Positions 32,148-39,909 are shown, counted from the stretch's first letter. The stretch: 39,909 bases of DNA from Variovorax sp. (GCA_004210915.1 SEGS01000027.1:1-39909), one strand, 5' to 3'. Program-made: numbers and translations. Notes: generated by a model not told the origin, from the sequence alone.

Positions 32148-32271
32148 ACATGACCCACCCCCGATGCGACTCACTTCGTGTAGCCGCCTCCCCCTCGAGG
32201 GGGCAACACCTGCGGCCCGGCATAGCCGGTTCCGCGGTGTTCCCCGAAAAGCGCCATGAAAAGCTGGTGGC
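32127..32271 (+). repeat. 17-bp direct repeats flanking a 111-bp palindromic insert
   Basis: CATGAAAAGCTGGTGGC occurs at 32127-32143 (end of moxR) and again at 32255-32271 (start of the DUF58 gene). The 111 bases between contain a perfect 14-bp palindrome (CCCCCTCGAGGGGG, 32190-32203), a near-perfect inverted repeat AACACC-TGCGG/CCGC-GGTGTT (32205-32215 with 32233-32242) and a CCGGC-ATAG-CCGG stem. It looks like a miniature repetitive element, of a type I recall in intergenic regions of Comamonadaceae, inserted with duplication of 17 bases. No transposase or ORF of its own. Confidence 0.8.
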
Positions 32272-33251
32272 GTAAGACGCCCACCCCTGCAGCGGCACCC
32301 GTGGCCGCGAATGACGCCGCACCCGCGATGGGTTCCGAGCGCGCGCTGCGCCTGCTCGAATGGACCGTGATCCGCCGGCTCGACGGGCTGCTGCAGGGCG
32401 ACTACCGCACGCTGATGCGGGGCACCGGCCTCGACTTGGCCGACCTGCGGGAGTACCAGTTGCACGACGACGTGCGCCACATCGACTGGAACGTGACGGC
32501 GCGTTTGCAGTCGCCCCACGTGCGCGTCTTCACCGAAGACCGTGAGATGTCCGCGTGGTTCGTCCTCGACCTGAGCCGCTCGGTCGACTTCGGCTCGGGC
32601 ACACGCGCCAAGCGCGAGATCTCGACCAGCTTCGTGGCGGTGCTCGCGCGCCTGCTCACGCGCCACGGCAACCGCGTCGGTGCGCTGGTCTACGGCAACG
32701 ATCTCGAGGCGGTCATTCCGCCGCGCACCGGCCGCCGGCATGTGCTGCACCTGCTGCATTCGATGGCGCGGCGCGGCGACAGCGACAAGGCACCCGCGCA
32801 GAAGGGCATGACGCGCCTGGCCGATCTCTTGAAATCTGCCGCAACGCTGATGCCTCGACGATCGACCGTGTTCGTCGTGTCCGACTTCCTGAGCGAGCCC
32901 GGTTGGGAAAAGCCGCTGGGCCAACTCGTGCAGCGGCACGACGTCCTGGCGGTGCGGCTGTTCGATCCGCTCGAGCTCGAGCTGCCCGACCTGGGCCTGG
33001 TGCCCCTGCGCGATGCCGAGACCGGCGAGCAGTTGTGGGTCGACACGCATGACAGCGGTTTTCGAAAGCGCTTCGCCCGCATCGCGGCCGAGCGTGAAGC
33101 GTTGTTGCGCAGCGCGCTGGCCCGGGCCGGCGTCGATGCGCTGGAGCTCTCGACCGAAGACGATCTGGTCGAGGCAATCGTACGGTTCGCCGACCTGCGC
33201 AAGCGCCGGGTGCGCGCGGGCGCGGCAGGTATCAAGGCGGTGGCGGCATGA
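32256..33251 (+). CDS. DUF58 domain protein of the MoxR operon
   Basis: A 331-residue soluble protein. The DUF58 signature is the segment GTGLDLADLREYQLHDDVRHIDWNVTARL, followed by a von Willebrand-like fold with WFVLDLSRSVDFGSG (D-x-S-x-S variant as DLSRS) and VFVVSDFLS. It has no transmembrane segments, unlike some DUF58 proteins. It presumably couples the MoxR ATPase to the membrane VWA protein that follows. The start ATG 32256 lies in the second copy of the 17-bp repeat. Its stop overlaps the next start by four bases (ATGA, 33248-33251), so translation is coupled. The first 25 residues are an Ala/Pro-rich, probably flexible tail. Confidence 0.9.
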   Translation: MKSWWRKTPTPAAAPVAANDAAPAMGSERALRLLEWTVIRRLDGLLQGDYRTLMRGTGLDLADLREYQLHDDVRHIDWNVTARLQSPHVRVFTEDREMSAWFVLDLSRSVDFGSGTRAKREISTSFVAVLARLLTRHGNRVGALVYGNDLEAVIPPRTGRRHVLHLLHSMARRGDSDKAPAQKGMTRLADLLKSAATLMPRRSTVFVVSDFLSEPGWEKPLGQLVQRHDVLAVRLFDPLELELPDLGLVPLRDAETGEQLWVDTHDSGFRKRFARIAAEREALLRSALARAGVDALELSTEDDLVEAIVRFADLRKRRVRAGAAGIKAVAA

Positions 33252-34285
33252 ACTTTCTCTGGCCTCAATTCCTCTGGCTGCTCGCCGGCATTCCCCTGCT
33301 GGTGCTGCTCTACGCGTGGCTGCTGCGCCGCAAGAAGAAGCTGGCATTGCGCTACGCCAGCCTCTCGATCGTGCGCGAAGCGATGGGCGCGGGGCAAAGC
33401 GTGCGGCGCCACATTCCGCCGCTCCTGTTCCTGCTCGCGCTGGTCGCGATGCTGATCGCGGCTGCGCGGCCGATGGCGGTGGTGACGCTGCCGTCGAACC
33501 AGCAGACCATCATCCTGGCGATGGACGTTTCCGGCAGCATGCGCGCCACCGACGTGCAGCCCAACCGGCTGGTCGCCGCGCAGGAGGCCGCCAAGGCCTT
33601 CCTGAAAGATCTGCCGCGCCATGTGAAGGTCGGCATCGTCGCCTTCGCGGGCAGCGCGCAGGTGGCGCAGTTGCCCACGGTCAACCGCGATGATCTGGTC
33701 ACCGCCATCGACTCCTTCCAGCTTCAACGCGCCACGGCCACTGGCAATGCAATTGTGGTGTCGCTCGCGACGCTGTTCCCCGATGCGGGCATCGACGTAT
33801 CGCAGTTCGGTGCGCCGAGCCGGCAGCGCGGCGTGCCGATCGAGCAGGCGGGCAAGCAGCCCAAGGAATTCACCCCGGTCACGCCCGGCTCGTTCACATC
33901 GGCCGCGATCATCATGCTGACCGACGGGCAGCGCACCACCGGCGTCGACCCGATCGATGCGGCCAAGGCGGCGGCCGACCGCGGTGTGCGCGTCTACACC
34001 GTGGGCGTTGGCACGGTCGATGGCGAAACCATCGGCTTCGAAGGCTGGTCGATGCGTGTCCGGCTGGACGAAGAGACGCTCAAGAGCGTGGCCAACCGCA
34101 CGCAGGCCGAGTACTTCTACGCGGGCACGGCCGCCGACCTGAAGAAGGTCTACGACACGCTGAGTTCGCGGCTCACGGTCGAGAAGAAGGAAACCGAGGT
34201 GTCGGCCCTGTTCGCGCTGGGCGCGGCGCTCCTTGCCTTTCTCTCGGCCGGGTTGTCGCTGTTCTGGTTCAACCGGATTCTCTGA
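33248..34285 (+). CDS. VWA-domain membrane protein (BatA-like)
   Basis: A 345-residue protein with the topology of BatA: two N-terminal hydrophobic helices (about 5-26 and 56-74), a periplasmic or cytoplasmic VWA domain and a C-terminal helix (LFALGAALLAFLSAGLSLFW). The MIDAS metal site is intact: DVSGSM with Asp93, the Thr in RATATGNAI and the Asp in IIMLTDGQRT. Together with MoxR and DUF58 it forms the core of the Bat aerotolerance-type module. The BatB/BatD/DUF4381 genes often found in such operons are absent here. It overlaps the DUF58 gene by 4 bases. The operon seems to end here; the hairpin at 34340 could assist. Confidence 0.9.
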   Translation: MNFLWPQFLWLLAGIPLLVLLYAWLLRRKKKLALRYASLSIVREAMGAGQSVRRHIPPLLFLLALVAMLIAAARPMAVVTLPSNQQTIILAMDVSGSMRATDVQPNRLVAAQEAAKAFLKDLPRHVKVGIVAFAGSAQVAQLPTVNRDDLVTAIDSFQLQRATATGNAIVVSLATLFPDAGIDVSQFGAPSRQRGVPIEQAGKQPKEFTPVTPGSFTSAAIIMLTDGQRTTGVDPIDAAKAAADRGVRVYTVGVGTVDGETIGFEGWSMRVRLDEETLKSVANRTQAEYFYAGTAADLKKVYDTLSSRLTVEKKETEVSALFALGAALLAFLSAGLSLFWFNRIL

Positions 34286-34339
34286 GCCCAGGCGCCGTTC
34301 GCAGCGCGCGTTCCAGTCGATGCGACTACCAATTTCCTG

Positions 34340-34356
34340 GCCCGGCGCGGCCGGGC
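34340..34356. terminator. GC-rich hairpin between convergent genes
   Basis: GCCCGGC-GCG-GCCGGGC, a perfect 7-bp stem with a 3-base loop between the VWA gene (+) and the DUF1127 gene (-). No T run follows on either strand, so it is at best a weak or Rho-assisted terminator. Confidence 0.3.
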
Positions 34357-34367
34357 GGCGGCAGCGG

Positions 34368-34544
34368 TCAGCCGGCGTTGCGCATCAGCGACTGCAACTC
34401 GCTACGGCCCACGCCGAGGTCATTGAGCTCATGTTGTCCCATCGCCATCAACGCGCGTGCCTCGGCCTGTTGGCGGCGCAGCGCGGCGGCGTGGCGAGAC
34501 CATTGCAGCAAGGGAGAGGCTAGGCGGTGAAGAACGGTGTTCAT
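34368..34544 (-). CDS. DUF1127 (YjiS-like) small protein
   Basis: A 58-residue basic protein: MNTVLHRLASPLLQWSRHAA, then ALRRQQAEARALMAMGQHEL and NDLGVGRSELQSLMRNAG. The R-x-L..M...EL-x-D-[IL]-G-x-x-R-S-E pattern is the DUF1127 motif, found in small proteins linked to RNA turnover and phosphate or carbon physiology in Alphaproteobacteria and to stress elsewhere. The longer frame reaches to 34643, but GGAG 5 bases before the ATG at 34544 and the domain boundary favour this start. It is divergent from a LysR regulator, and the 110-bp shared region holds inverted repeats, so the LysR protein may control it. Confidence 0.8.
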   Translation of the reverse strand: MNTVLHRLASPLLQWSRHAAALRRQQAEARALMAMGQHELNDLGVGRSELQSLMRNAG

Positions 34545-34624
34545 GGGGGCTCCGGTCGGTGAGGCAACACAAAGAAGTGAAAGTGCCGCGATCATCACGC
34601 TGCCTTCGTGATTGGAGAAGTTGA

Positions 34625-34656
34625 GAATTCTGAGGTTTGACATCAGAATTCCTGAT
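34625..34656. promoter_or_regulatory. Inverted repeats overlapping the LysR start codon
   Basis: GAATTCTGA (34625-34633) and TCAGAATTC (34643-34651) are perfect 9-bp arms with a 9-base spacer. A second dyad, ATCAG-N5-CTGAT, spans 34642-34656 and covers the A of the ATG. Size and position fit an operator for the LysR regulator, acting on its own gene and on the divergent DUF1127 gene. A TTGACA lies in the spacer (34637-34642). Confidence 0.6.
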
Positions 34657-35578
34657 GCGCAACCTGAACCTGGACCAACTCCGCACCCTCATCTCGATTG
34701 CCGACCTCGGCAGTTTCTCGGCCGCCGCACAGGCACTGCACCTCGCGCAGCCCACGGTCAGCCTGCATGTCAGCGAGCTCGAATCGCGCCTGGGCGTGCC
34801 GCTGCTGGTGCGGGCGGCGCGCCGTGCCCAGCCCACGGCCGCGGGCGGCGAGTTGGTGGAGCGCGGGCGCCGGCTGTTGCGCGATGTGGACGAAGCCATC
34901 GACGCCGCGCAACGCCGCCACGCGGGTCTTGAAGGGCGCGTGCGGGTGGGCGTGAGCACGACGGGCATCGTGGTCGACCTGCTGCCGCCGGTGTTCGAGG
35001 CACTGGCGCGGCGGCATCCAGGCATCGAGATCTCACCCAGCTTTGTCGGCTCCGAAGGCTCCGTGGCCGGGCTGCAGGCCGGCACGATCGATGTGGCGCT
35101 GGTGTCGCTGCCGCAGCCCGCCTTGCCCGGGGTCCGCTTCACGCCGTGGCTGACCAACGAAATGAAAGCGCTGGTGCCGGCACAGTCCGCCCAATGGCCG
35201 GCCGTGAAGCGGGCCACGCCCGCCTGGCTGGCCGAGCGGCCGCTGGTCATGAACGAGGCCGGCAGCCGGATGCAGACGCTGACGATGGAATGGTTCGCGC
35301 GCGCCGGCTTCGCGCCGCGCCCACGCATCGAGCACAACTACGACACGGCCATGCGGGGGCTGGTCGAGGCCGGCTACGGCGCGGCGCTGCTGCCGATGGC
35401 ACCTGACGACAAGGCGCACAGCAACCCGCGCGTGCGCGTGCTGCCGCTCAGCCCGCGGTTGGTGCGCCGCCTCGTGATCGGCCAGCGCGCCAGCGAGCCG
35501 CGCGAGGGCGCCGTTGCGCGGGTGGTGGAGGTGCTGCTGGAGCTGTCGCGCGCCTCGGGCTCGAGACCCGAAAGCTAG
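34655..35578 (+). CDS. LysR-family transcriptional regulator
   Basis: A 307-residue regulator. The N-terminal winged helix-turn-helix (about 1-65) reads LDQLRTLISIADLGSFSAAAQ, then LHLAQPTVSLHVSELESRLG and VPLLVRAARRAQPTAAG, the standard LysR pattern. The effector domain (about 90-300) has VRVGVSTTGIVVDLLPPVFE and GLVEAGYGAALLPMA. The ligand is unknown. The ATG at 34655 gives the family start; a TTG 18 bases upstream is possible but lies inside the operator-like repeats. The divergent DUF1127 gene and the downstream SDR and ICMT-like genes are candidate targets. The ATG partly overlaps a dyad, which fits negative autoregulation. Confidence 0.92.
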   Translation: MRNLNLDQLRTLISIADLGSFSAAAQALHLAQPTVSLHVSELESRLGVPLLVRAARRAQPTAAGGELVERGRRLLRDVDEAIDAAQRRHAGLEGRVRVGVSTTGIVVDLLPPVFEALARRHPGIEISPSFVGSEGSVAGLQAGTIDVALVSLPQPALPGVRFTPWLTNEMKALVPAQSAQWPAVKRATPAWLAERPLVMNEAGSRMQTLTMEWFARAGFAPRPRIEHNYDTAMRGLVEAGYGAALLPMAPDDKAHSNPRVRVLPLSPRLVRRLVIGQRASEPREGAVARVVEVLLELSRASGSRPES

Positions 35579-35621
35579 ACTCGCCGCTGGCAGTCACTTT
35601 CATCGCAACGAGAGGCACGGA

Positions 35622-36380
35622 ATGTTTGATCTCAATGGCAAGGTCGCGCTGGTCACGGGCGGCAACGGCGGCATTGGCCTGGGCATGGCACTAGGCCTGG
35701 CAAACGCTGGTGCGCGGGTGGTGATTGCCGCCCGCAATGCGCAGAAGTCTGAGGCTGCGGTCGTGGCACTGAAGGCTGCTGGCAGCGACAGCTTCGCGCT
35801 CGCAGCCGATGTGACCGACGAAGCTTCGGTCGCCGCGCTGTTCGCGCAGGTCGCCGAGCGCTGCGGCCGGCTCGACATCCTGGTCAACAACGCCGGCACC
35901 ACGGTGCGCAAGCCGGTCGACCAGCTCGCGCTGGCCGAGTGGCACCAGGTGATGGACACCAACCTCACCAGCGCCTTCCTGTGCAGCCGGGCGGCGCACC
36001 CGCTGATGAAGGCGGCAGGCGGCGGCAAGATCATCAACATCGGCTCGATGATGTCGATCTTCGGCGCACCCTATGCGCCCGCTTACGGCGCGAGCAAGGG
36101 CGGCATCGTGCAGCTGACCAAGGCGACGGCGGCTTCGTGGGCGCTGGACGGCATCCAGGTCAACGCGATCCTGCCCGGCTGGATCCAGACCGAGCTGACC
36201 GACAGCGCGCGCGCGCAGGTGGCGGGGCTGAACGAACGCGTGATCGCTCGGACCGCGGCCGGCCGCTGGGGACAGCCCGGAGATCTGGCGGGCACAGCCG
36301 TGTTTCTGGCGAGTGCGGCATCGGACTTCGTCACGGGCACGGCGATCCCGGTCGATGGCGGCTACTCCATCGCGGCCTGA
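35622..36380 (+). CDS. SDR-family oxidoreductase (KduD/gluconate dehydrogenase-like)
   Basis: A 252-residue classical short-chain dehydrogenase. The cofactor motif is ALVTGGNGGIGLGMA, the N-N-A-G motif is ILVNNAGTTVRKPVDQL, the catalytic Ser is in INIGSMMSIFGAPYAPAY and the Tyr-x-x-x-Lys is YGASK. The C-terminus FVTGTAIPVDGGYSIAA is typical. Overall it resembles 2-deoxy-D-gluconate 3-dehydrogenase (KduD) and gluconate 5-dehydrogenases, but substrate assignment is not safe. An AGAGG lies before the ATG at 35622; a longer frame into the LysR gene is rejected. It follows LysR by 43 bases on the same strand, suggesting joint transcription or LysR control. Confidence 0.9.
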   Translation: MFDLNGKVALVTGGNGGIGLGMALGLANAGARVVIAARNAQKSEAAVVALKAAGSDSFALAADVTDEASVAALFAQVAERCGRLDILVNNAGTTVRKPVDQLALAEWHQVMDTNLTSAFLCSRAAHPLMKAAGGGKIINIGSMMSIFGAPYAPAYGASKGGIVQLTKATAASWALDGIQVNAILPGWIQTELTDSARAQVAGLNERVIARTAAGRWGQPGDLAGTAVFLASAASDFVTGTAIPVDGGYSIAA

Positions 36381-36417
36381 GCGCGCCGAAGCCGCGGCGG
36401 CACGGTAGCTTTTGCGC

Positions 36418-36975
36418 ATGGTCTACGTTCAGCTGCTGATTTTCATCGTCGGATCGGCCGCGCTCATCCACGTGTCGCGCGGGCCGCTGCGCCAGCCGCG
36501 CTCGCACGGCTTCTACCGCTTCTTTGCCTGGGAATGCATCCTCGCGCTCATTGTGCTAAACCTGCCGGTGTGGGACCGCGACCCGTTCGCGCCGCACCAG
36601 TTGCTGTCGTGGGCGCTGCTGGCGCTCTCGGCATGGCTGCCGATCCACGCGGTGCGCTTGCTCAGGCAGGCGGGCAAGCCGAGCACTGCGCGCAAAGGCG
36701 ATGCAGCGCTCTACGCCTTCGAGAAAACCACCGCCCTTGTGACCCGCGGCGCCTTCCGCTACATCCGCCACCCGATGTACACGGCGCTCATGCTGCTGGC
36801 GTGGGGTGCATTCCTCAAGCACTTCAACGGGCTCAACCTGCTGCTGGTGCTGGCCGCCACGGCGCTGCTGTGGATGACCGCGCTGCGCGACGAGGAGGAG
36901 TGCCTCGCGCACTTCGGTGAGCCCTACCGCGACTACATACGCGGTACGCAGCGGTTCATTCCCTTCGTCTTCTGA
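36418..36975 (+). CDS. Isoprenylcysteine carboxyl methyltransferase-like membrane protein
   Basis: A 185-residue integral membrane protein with four or five hydrophobic helices. The C-terminal signature GAFRYIRHPMYTALMLLAWG, then RDEEECLAHFGEPYRDYIRG and TQRFIPFVF, is the catalytic core of the ICMT/phospholipid-methyltransferase family: R-H-P-x-Y for SAM binding and the E-E...F-G-x-x-Y-x-x-Y motif. In bacteria the acceptor is rarely known, so only a methyltransferase role on a lipid-like or thiol substrate is inferred. Start ATG 36418; a TTG two codons earlier exists. It follows the SDR gene by 37 bases and is convergent with the DSD1-type gene. Confidence 0.87.
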   Translation: MVYVQLLIFIVGSAALIHVSRGPLRQPRSHGFYRFFAWECILALIVLNLPVWDRDPFAPHQLLSWALLALSAWLPIHAVRLLRQAGKPSTARKGDAALYAFEKTTALVTRGAFRYIRHPMYTALMLLAWGAFLKHFNGLNLLLVLAATALLWMTALRDEEECLAHFGEPYRDYIRGTQRFIPFVF

Positions 36976-37016
36976 GCACGGCGCCCGGCGCGGCGATCTG
37001 CGCTTACCGGCCGTCT

Positions 37017-38342
37017 TCAAAAATTCATCGTCACCGCATCGCTGACGCGGTAGTCGGCTTCGACCACCGGCATCCAGTGCCACTTGTCGAAGGTCGTGCA
37101 CGGGTGGGAAATGCCCAACCCGATGCGCTCGCCCACCGCTGGCGCCGAGGCTTCGTCGGCGGCGTCCCATCGCAGGTAAGCATGCTGGTCGTTCAACGAA
37201 GTGATGCGCCAGCTGGGCGGCACGCCGGCGGTCGTCAGGCTGCCGTGCGCCGAACGAGCGATGGGCTTCGGCATCGAGAGATCGAAAGACACATCGCGCT
37301 TGCCCGCACCGAGGATCGCCAGCCCCGGCTCGGGCCGCGACTGCACCATCGCCCAGACTTCGAGCGCCGCGCGCAGGCTCTCGCCGGCGGCGCAGCCGAT
37401 GCGGCTGTCGACCTGCGTCAGCATGCCTTCGTAGACGCCGTGGTCGTGCGTCACATAACAACCCGAGCGCAGCAGCCCGCGCACAGGCCGACCGAGCGCC
37501 GGGCGCAGACGGCCCGCAACCAGGTCGAACACCGCCGAACCGCCGGCCGACACCAGCACCTCGTCGGCCTCGAACCAGCCCGCTGCCACGGCTTCGCGCG
37601 CCACGGCATCGACGCGGTCCATCAACGCCGACACCGCAGGCGCGTCTTCGGCCGTGGTGCCTTTGGCCCACAGCCCTTCGTAGCATTCGATGCCGACCAT
37701 CCGCACCGCCGGGCTCGCGTGCAGGCGGCGCGCCAGCGCGATGGCCCCGTCGTGGCTGCGACATCCCGTGCGCCCGCCGTCGAGACCGATCTCGATCATG
37801 ACTTCGAAGGGCACGCCCTCGCCGGCCTGCTCGCCCGCCCAGGTTTCGATCAACGCCAGCTGCGCGAGCGAATCGACCAGAAAGACGGCACGCAGATCCG
37901 CATGCCGCCGCAACAGATCGGCCAGCCCGGCCAGGTCTTCCGCCGCCATCACCTGGTTCGCGATCAGCGCGCGCCGTACACCGGCGGCAACGCCAATGCC
38001 CAGTTGCTTGACGTTCGCGAAGGTGATTCCCCAGGCGCCCGCATCGATCTGCCGCGCGAACAGCTGCGGCGACATGGTCGTCTTGCCGTGCGGCGCCAGG
38101 TCCACGCCCCACTGCTGCACGCGCGCCTGCATCCAGCGCACGTTGTGTTCCAGCGCCTCGCGCTTGAGCAGGGCGACCGGCCAGGGCAGATCGCCCGCCA
38201 GCACATTCCAGCCGGCCGCGCCGACTTCGCTGCAGCGGCGCGCTGGGGCGCGGTGGGGGTAGCCCTTGAAGCTGTGGCTCAACAGTGGGTCCAGCAGGTT
38301 CTGCTGCGGGCTGTTTTGCTGTGGGTCTGGATCGGTGCTCAT
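37017..38342 (-). CDS. DSD1-family PLP-dependent amino acid deaminase/aldolase
   Basis: A 441-residue fold-type III PLP enzyme related to eukaryotic-type D-serine dehydratase (DSD1) and D-threonine aldolase. The PLP lysine is Lys87 in DLAPHGKTTMSPQLF. The barrel contains VMIEIGLDGGRTGCRS and EVLVSAGGSAVFDL. The C-terminal metal site H-x-C is in LGISHPCTTFDKWHWMPVV. All expected residues are present. It probably deaminates or cleaves a D-beta-hydroxy amino acid; the exact substrate cannot be told. The ATG 38342 gives a polar N-terminal tail of about 20 residues (SPQQNLLDPLLSHSFKGYPH). It is the last gene in the minus-strand run that starts with lolC/E, but the intervening stretch suggests a separate promoter. 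Confidence 0.88.
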   Translation of the reverse strand: MSTDPDPQQNSPQQNLLDPLLSHSFKGYPHRAPARRCSEVGAAGWNVLAGDLPWPVALLKREALEHNVRWMQARVQQWGVDLAPHGKTTMSPQLFARQIDAGAWGITFANVKQLGIGVAAGVRRALIANQVMAAEDLAGLADLLRRHADLRAVFLVDSLAQLALIETWAGEQAGEGVPFEVMIEIGLDGGRTGCRSHDGAIALARRLHASPAVRMVGIECYEGLWAKGTTAEDAPAVSALMDRVDAVAREAVAAGWFEADEVLVSAGGSAVFDLVAGRLRPALGRPVRGLLRSGCYVTHDHGVYEGMLTQVDSRIGCAAGESLRAALEVWAMVQSRPEPGLAILGAGKRDVSFDLSMPKPIARSAHGSLTTAGVPPSWRITSLNDQHAYLRWDAADEASAPAVGERIGLGISHPCTTFDKWHWMPVVEADYRVSDAVTMNF

Positions 38343-38378
38343 GGATGTTCGGTCTGCGAGGGACGCGTGAACTGTCGA

Positions 38379-38444
38379 TCAGCCTGCATTCGGTTTGCAC
38401 GGCACTGCGAAGTCGACGTGGTAAAGCTCGTCATTCAGATCCAT
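38379..38444 (-). CDS. Possible 21-residue ORF or gene remnant
   Basis: A very short frame, MDLNDELYHVDFAVPCKPNA plus Gly, with AAGGG 6 bases before its ATG. I recognise no family. It lies in the AT-richer 150-bp stretch between the unknown gene and the DSD1-type gene and could be the remnant of a longer gene or chance. Apart from it I see nothing in 38343-38494. Confidence 0.2.
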   Translation of the reverse strand: MDLNDELYHVDFAVPCKPNAG

Positions 38445-38494
38445 GGCTGGCCCTTCATGAGCAGTGCCGAAACATTTGGCTCTCAGCTGCGGCG

Positions 38495-38934
38495 TTAGAT
38501 CTCCATCCCACTCACAACGGAAGAGAACCACTGCAGCAGTGCCTCTACCTGTGAAAACTCGACTTCGATTCCTCCACGCAGATGACATTGGAACCGAGCG
38601 TTGCCCATGTATTGACCGGAGCCGATGGCAAAAATAATCCCGAAGTGGCCAAGGGCGTCGAGGCTTTTCACCGTCATTTCAAAGTCTTCAGACGACATCG
38701 CATGGATCGCGGCGGTTCCTTTGACTTCGCGAACCACTGTCGTCAAGTCGGCGATAAAAGCCTCGATATCCGGCCACTCAAGCCAAGCTTTGACTTCGCG
38801 TGCCGAGAAAGCGCCACTGGTCGCAGAGACCTCGATGTGCAAGTCAGGCTGAGACGGTGATTGCGACGGCACCGCATGAAGAAGCCTGAGTGAAAGCTCA
38901 CCGCCGTTGGTACGGAGATGCAAGCTTTGCCCCG

Positions 38935-38938
<4 letters not shown>
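38495..38938 (-). CDS. Hypothetical protein, possibly DUF6228/immunity-like
   Basis: A 147-residue soluble protein I do not recognise with confidence. It has a beta-rich N-terminal part ([38 protein letters not shown]), a helix ([20 protein letters not shown]), then strands and a final helix ([17 protein letters not shown]). This layout is like DUF6228 and some small immunity proteins, but the match is only by pattern. Base composition is odd: two 60-base rows (from 38581 and 38641) have 30 and 32 G/C, against about two-thirds in the neighbours, suggesting recent acquisition. The start is GTG 38938, which overlaps the lolD stop (GTGA, 38935-38938), so it could be translated by coupling. No signal peptide or cysteine motif. 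Confidence 0.6.
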
Positions 38939-39673
<735 letters not shown>

Positions 39674-39681
<8 letters not shown>

Positions 39682-39909
39682 AGCGCAGCGCCTCTGCCGG
39701 GTTGACGCGGCTGGCGCGCCAGCTGGGGTACAGCGTGGCGGCAAAGGCCAGCGCGAGCGAAATGAGGGTGATGGGCATGATGTCGGACTGCTGCGGATCG
39801 CTCGGCATGCGGCTGATGAGGTAGATGTCCTGCGGCAGGAAGCTGGCCTGGAACAGGCGCTCCAGCGCGGGCACGATCACGTCGATGTTGTAGGCAATGC
39901 CCAGCCCCA
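39674..39909 (-). CDS. Lipoprotein-releasing system permease LolC/LolE, C-terminal part
   Basis: Only the last 78 or so residues lie in the window; the gene continues beyond 39909. The segment ends with the final transmembrane helix and the cytoplasmic tail, [20 protein letters not shown] followed by [11 protein letters not shown]. This is the classical end of LolC/LolE/MacB-type permeases (P-x-x-A-x-x-x-x-P-x-E-A-L-R-Y-E). The preceding [19 protein letters not shown] is the periplasmic part typical of LolC/E. It overlaps lolD by eight bases. In betaproteobacteria a single LolF-type hybrid or LolC/E form is common, so I do not choose between the symbols. Confidence 0.93.

Noticed and set aside
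31026..33347. 773-codon minus-strand open frame opposite moxR and DUF58
   Set aside because: It crosses the palindromic insert and three genes with intact motifs; it is a shadow frame.
38486..38497. GCGTTAGAT (minus strand ATCTAACGC) resembling one half of an integron attC site next to the AT-richer unknown gene
   Set aside because: No matching second core site (GTTRRRY on the minus strand) is found within the next 150 bases and no integrase or further cassette is present, so it is probably coincidence.

Overview
The window looks like chromosomal DNA of a high-G+C betaproteobacterium, most likely Burkholderiales and probably Comamonadaceae (Variovorax/Acidovorax-like). This rests on gene content and style: the ribF-ileS-lspA order, a TctA/TctB tripartite tricarboxylate transporter, paired acyl-CoA dehydrogenases, and a GC-rich palindromic intergenic element of a kind I associate with that family. 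The assignment is an inference; no rRNA or tRNA gene is present to anchor it. No phage, IS element, CRISPR array or complete integron was seen. No gene-free stretch exceeds 300 bases.

Layout. 1-500: ribosomal proteins L28 and L33 with a clear terminator. 567-5073 (minus): a fatty acid desaturase, then a membrane M48 metallopeptidase followed closely by an RsmB-type rRNA methyltransferase. 5108-6380: a DUF1653 protein, an I78-type lipoprotein and purN. 6530-11103 (plus): a catabolic block with two complementary acyl-CoA dehydrogenase subunits, a secreted alpha/beta-hydrolase lipoprotein and an ECHDC3-type crotonase. 11100-11657 (minus): an HNH nuclease. 11838-18065 (plus): ribF, ileS, lspA and a Na/Pi-cotransporter-PhoU fusion. 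18106-25132 (minus): a lone receiver protein, a quinone oxidoreductase, a non-canonical SDR, an EamA permease, a gamma-glutamyltransferase, and a terminator-separated tctB-tctA pair. 25237-28335 (minus): a family 6 DNA glycosylase, a spermidine-synthase-like protein and an orphan GspE/PilB ATPase, tightly packed. 28519-30016 (minus): a secreted 11-residue-repeat LEA-like protein and a TatD nuclease. 30104-34285 (plus): an S1C protease, then a MoxR-DUF58-VWA (Bat-like) module. 34368-36975: a divergent DUF1127/LysR pair, an SDR and an isoprenylcysteine-methyltransferase-like membrane protein. 37017-39909 (minus): a DSD1-type PLP enzyme, an AT-richer hypothetical gene, lolD and the end of lolC/E.

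The most interesting points are these. (1) Between moxR and DUF58, a 111-bp palindromic element is flanked by an exact 17-bp direct repeat. Removing one repeat plus the insert restores an overlapping moxR/DUF58 junction with the same MoxR C-terminus, so the insertion scar can be read base by base. (2) The two acyl-CoA dehydrogenases carry complementary halves of the FAD and catalytic sites, next to a crotonase that lacks both catalytic glutamates and a secreted hydrolase. (3) A secreted protein has eight consecutive 11-residue repeats resembling eukaryotic LEA proteins. (4) A LysR gene has inverted repeats lying over its own start codon. (5) A low-G+C unknown gene overlaps the lolD stop codon.

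Starts were moved from the longest possible frame to an internal GTG or ATG with a good Shine-Dalgarno sequence for several genes: M48, I78, HNH, tctB, the glycosylase and others. The rest of the content is ordinary housekeeping and metabolism.
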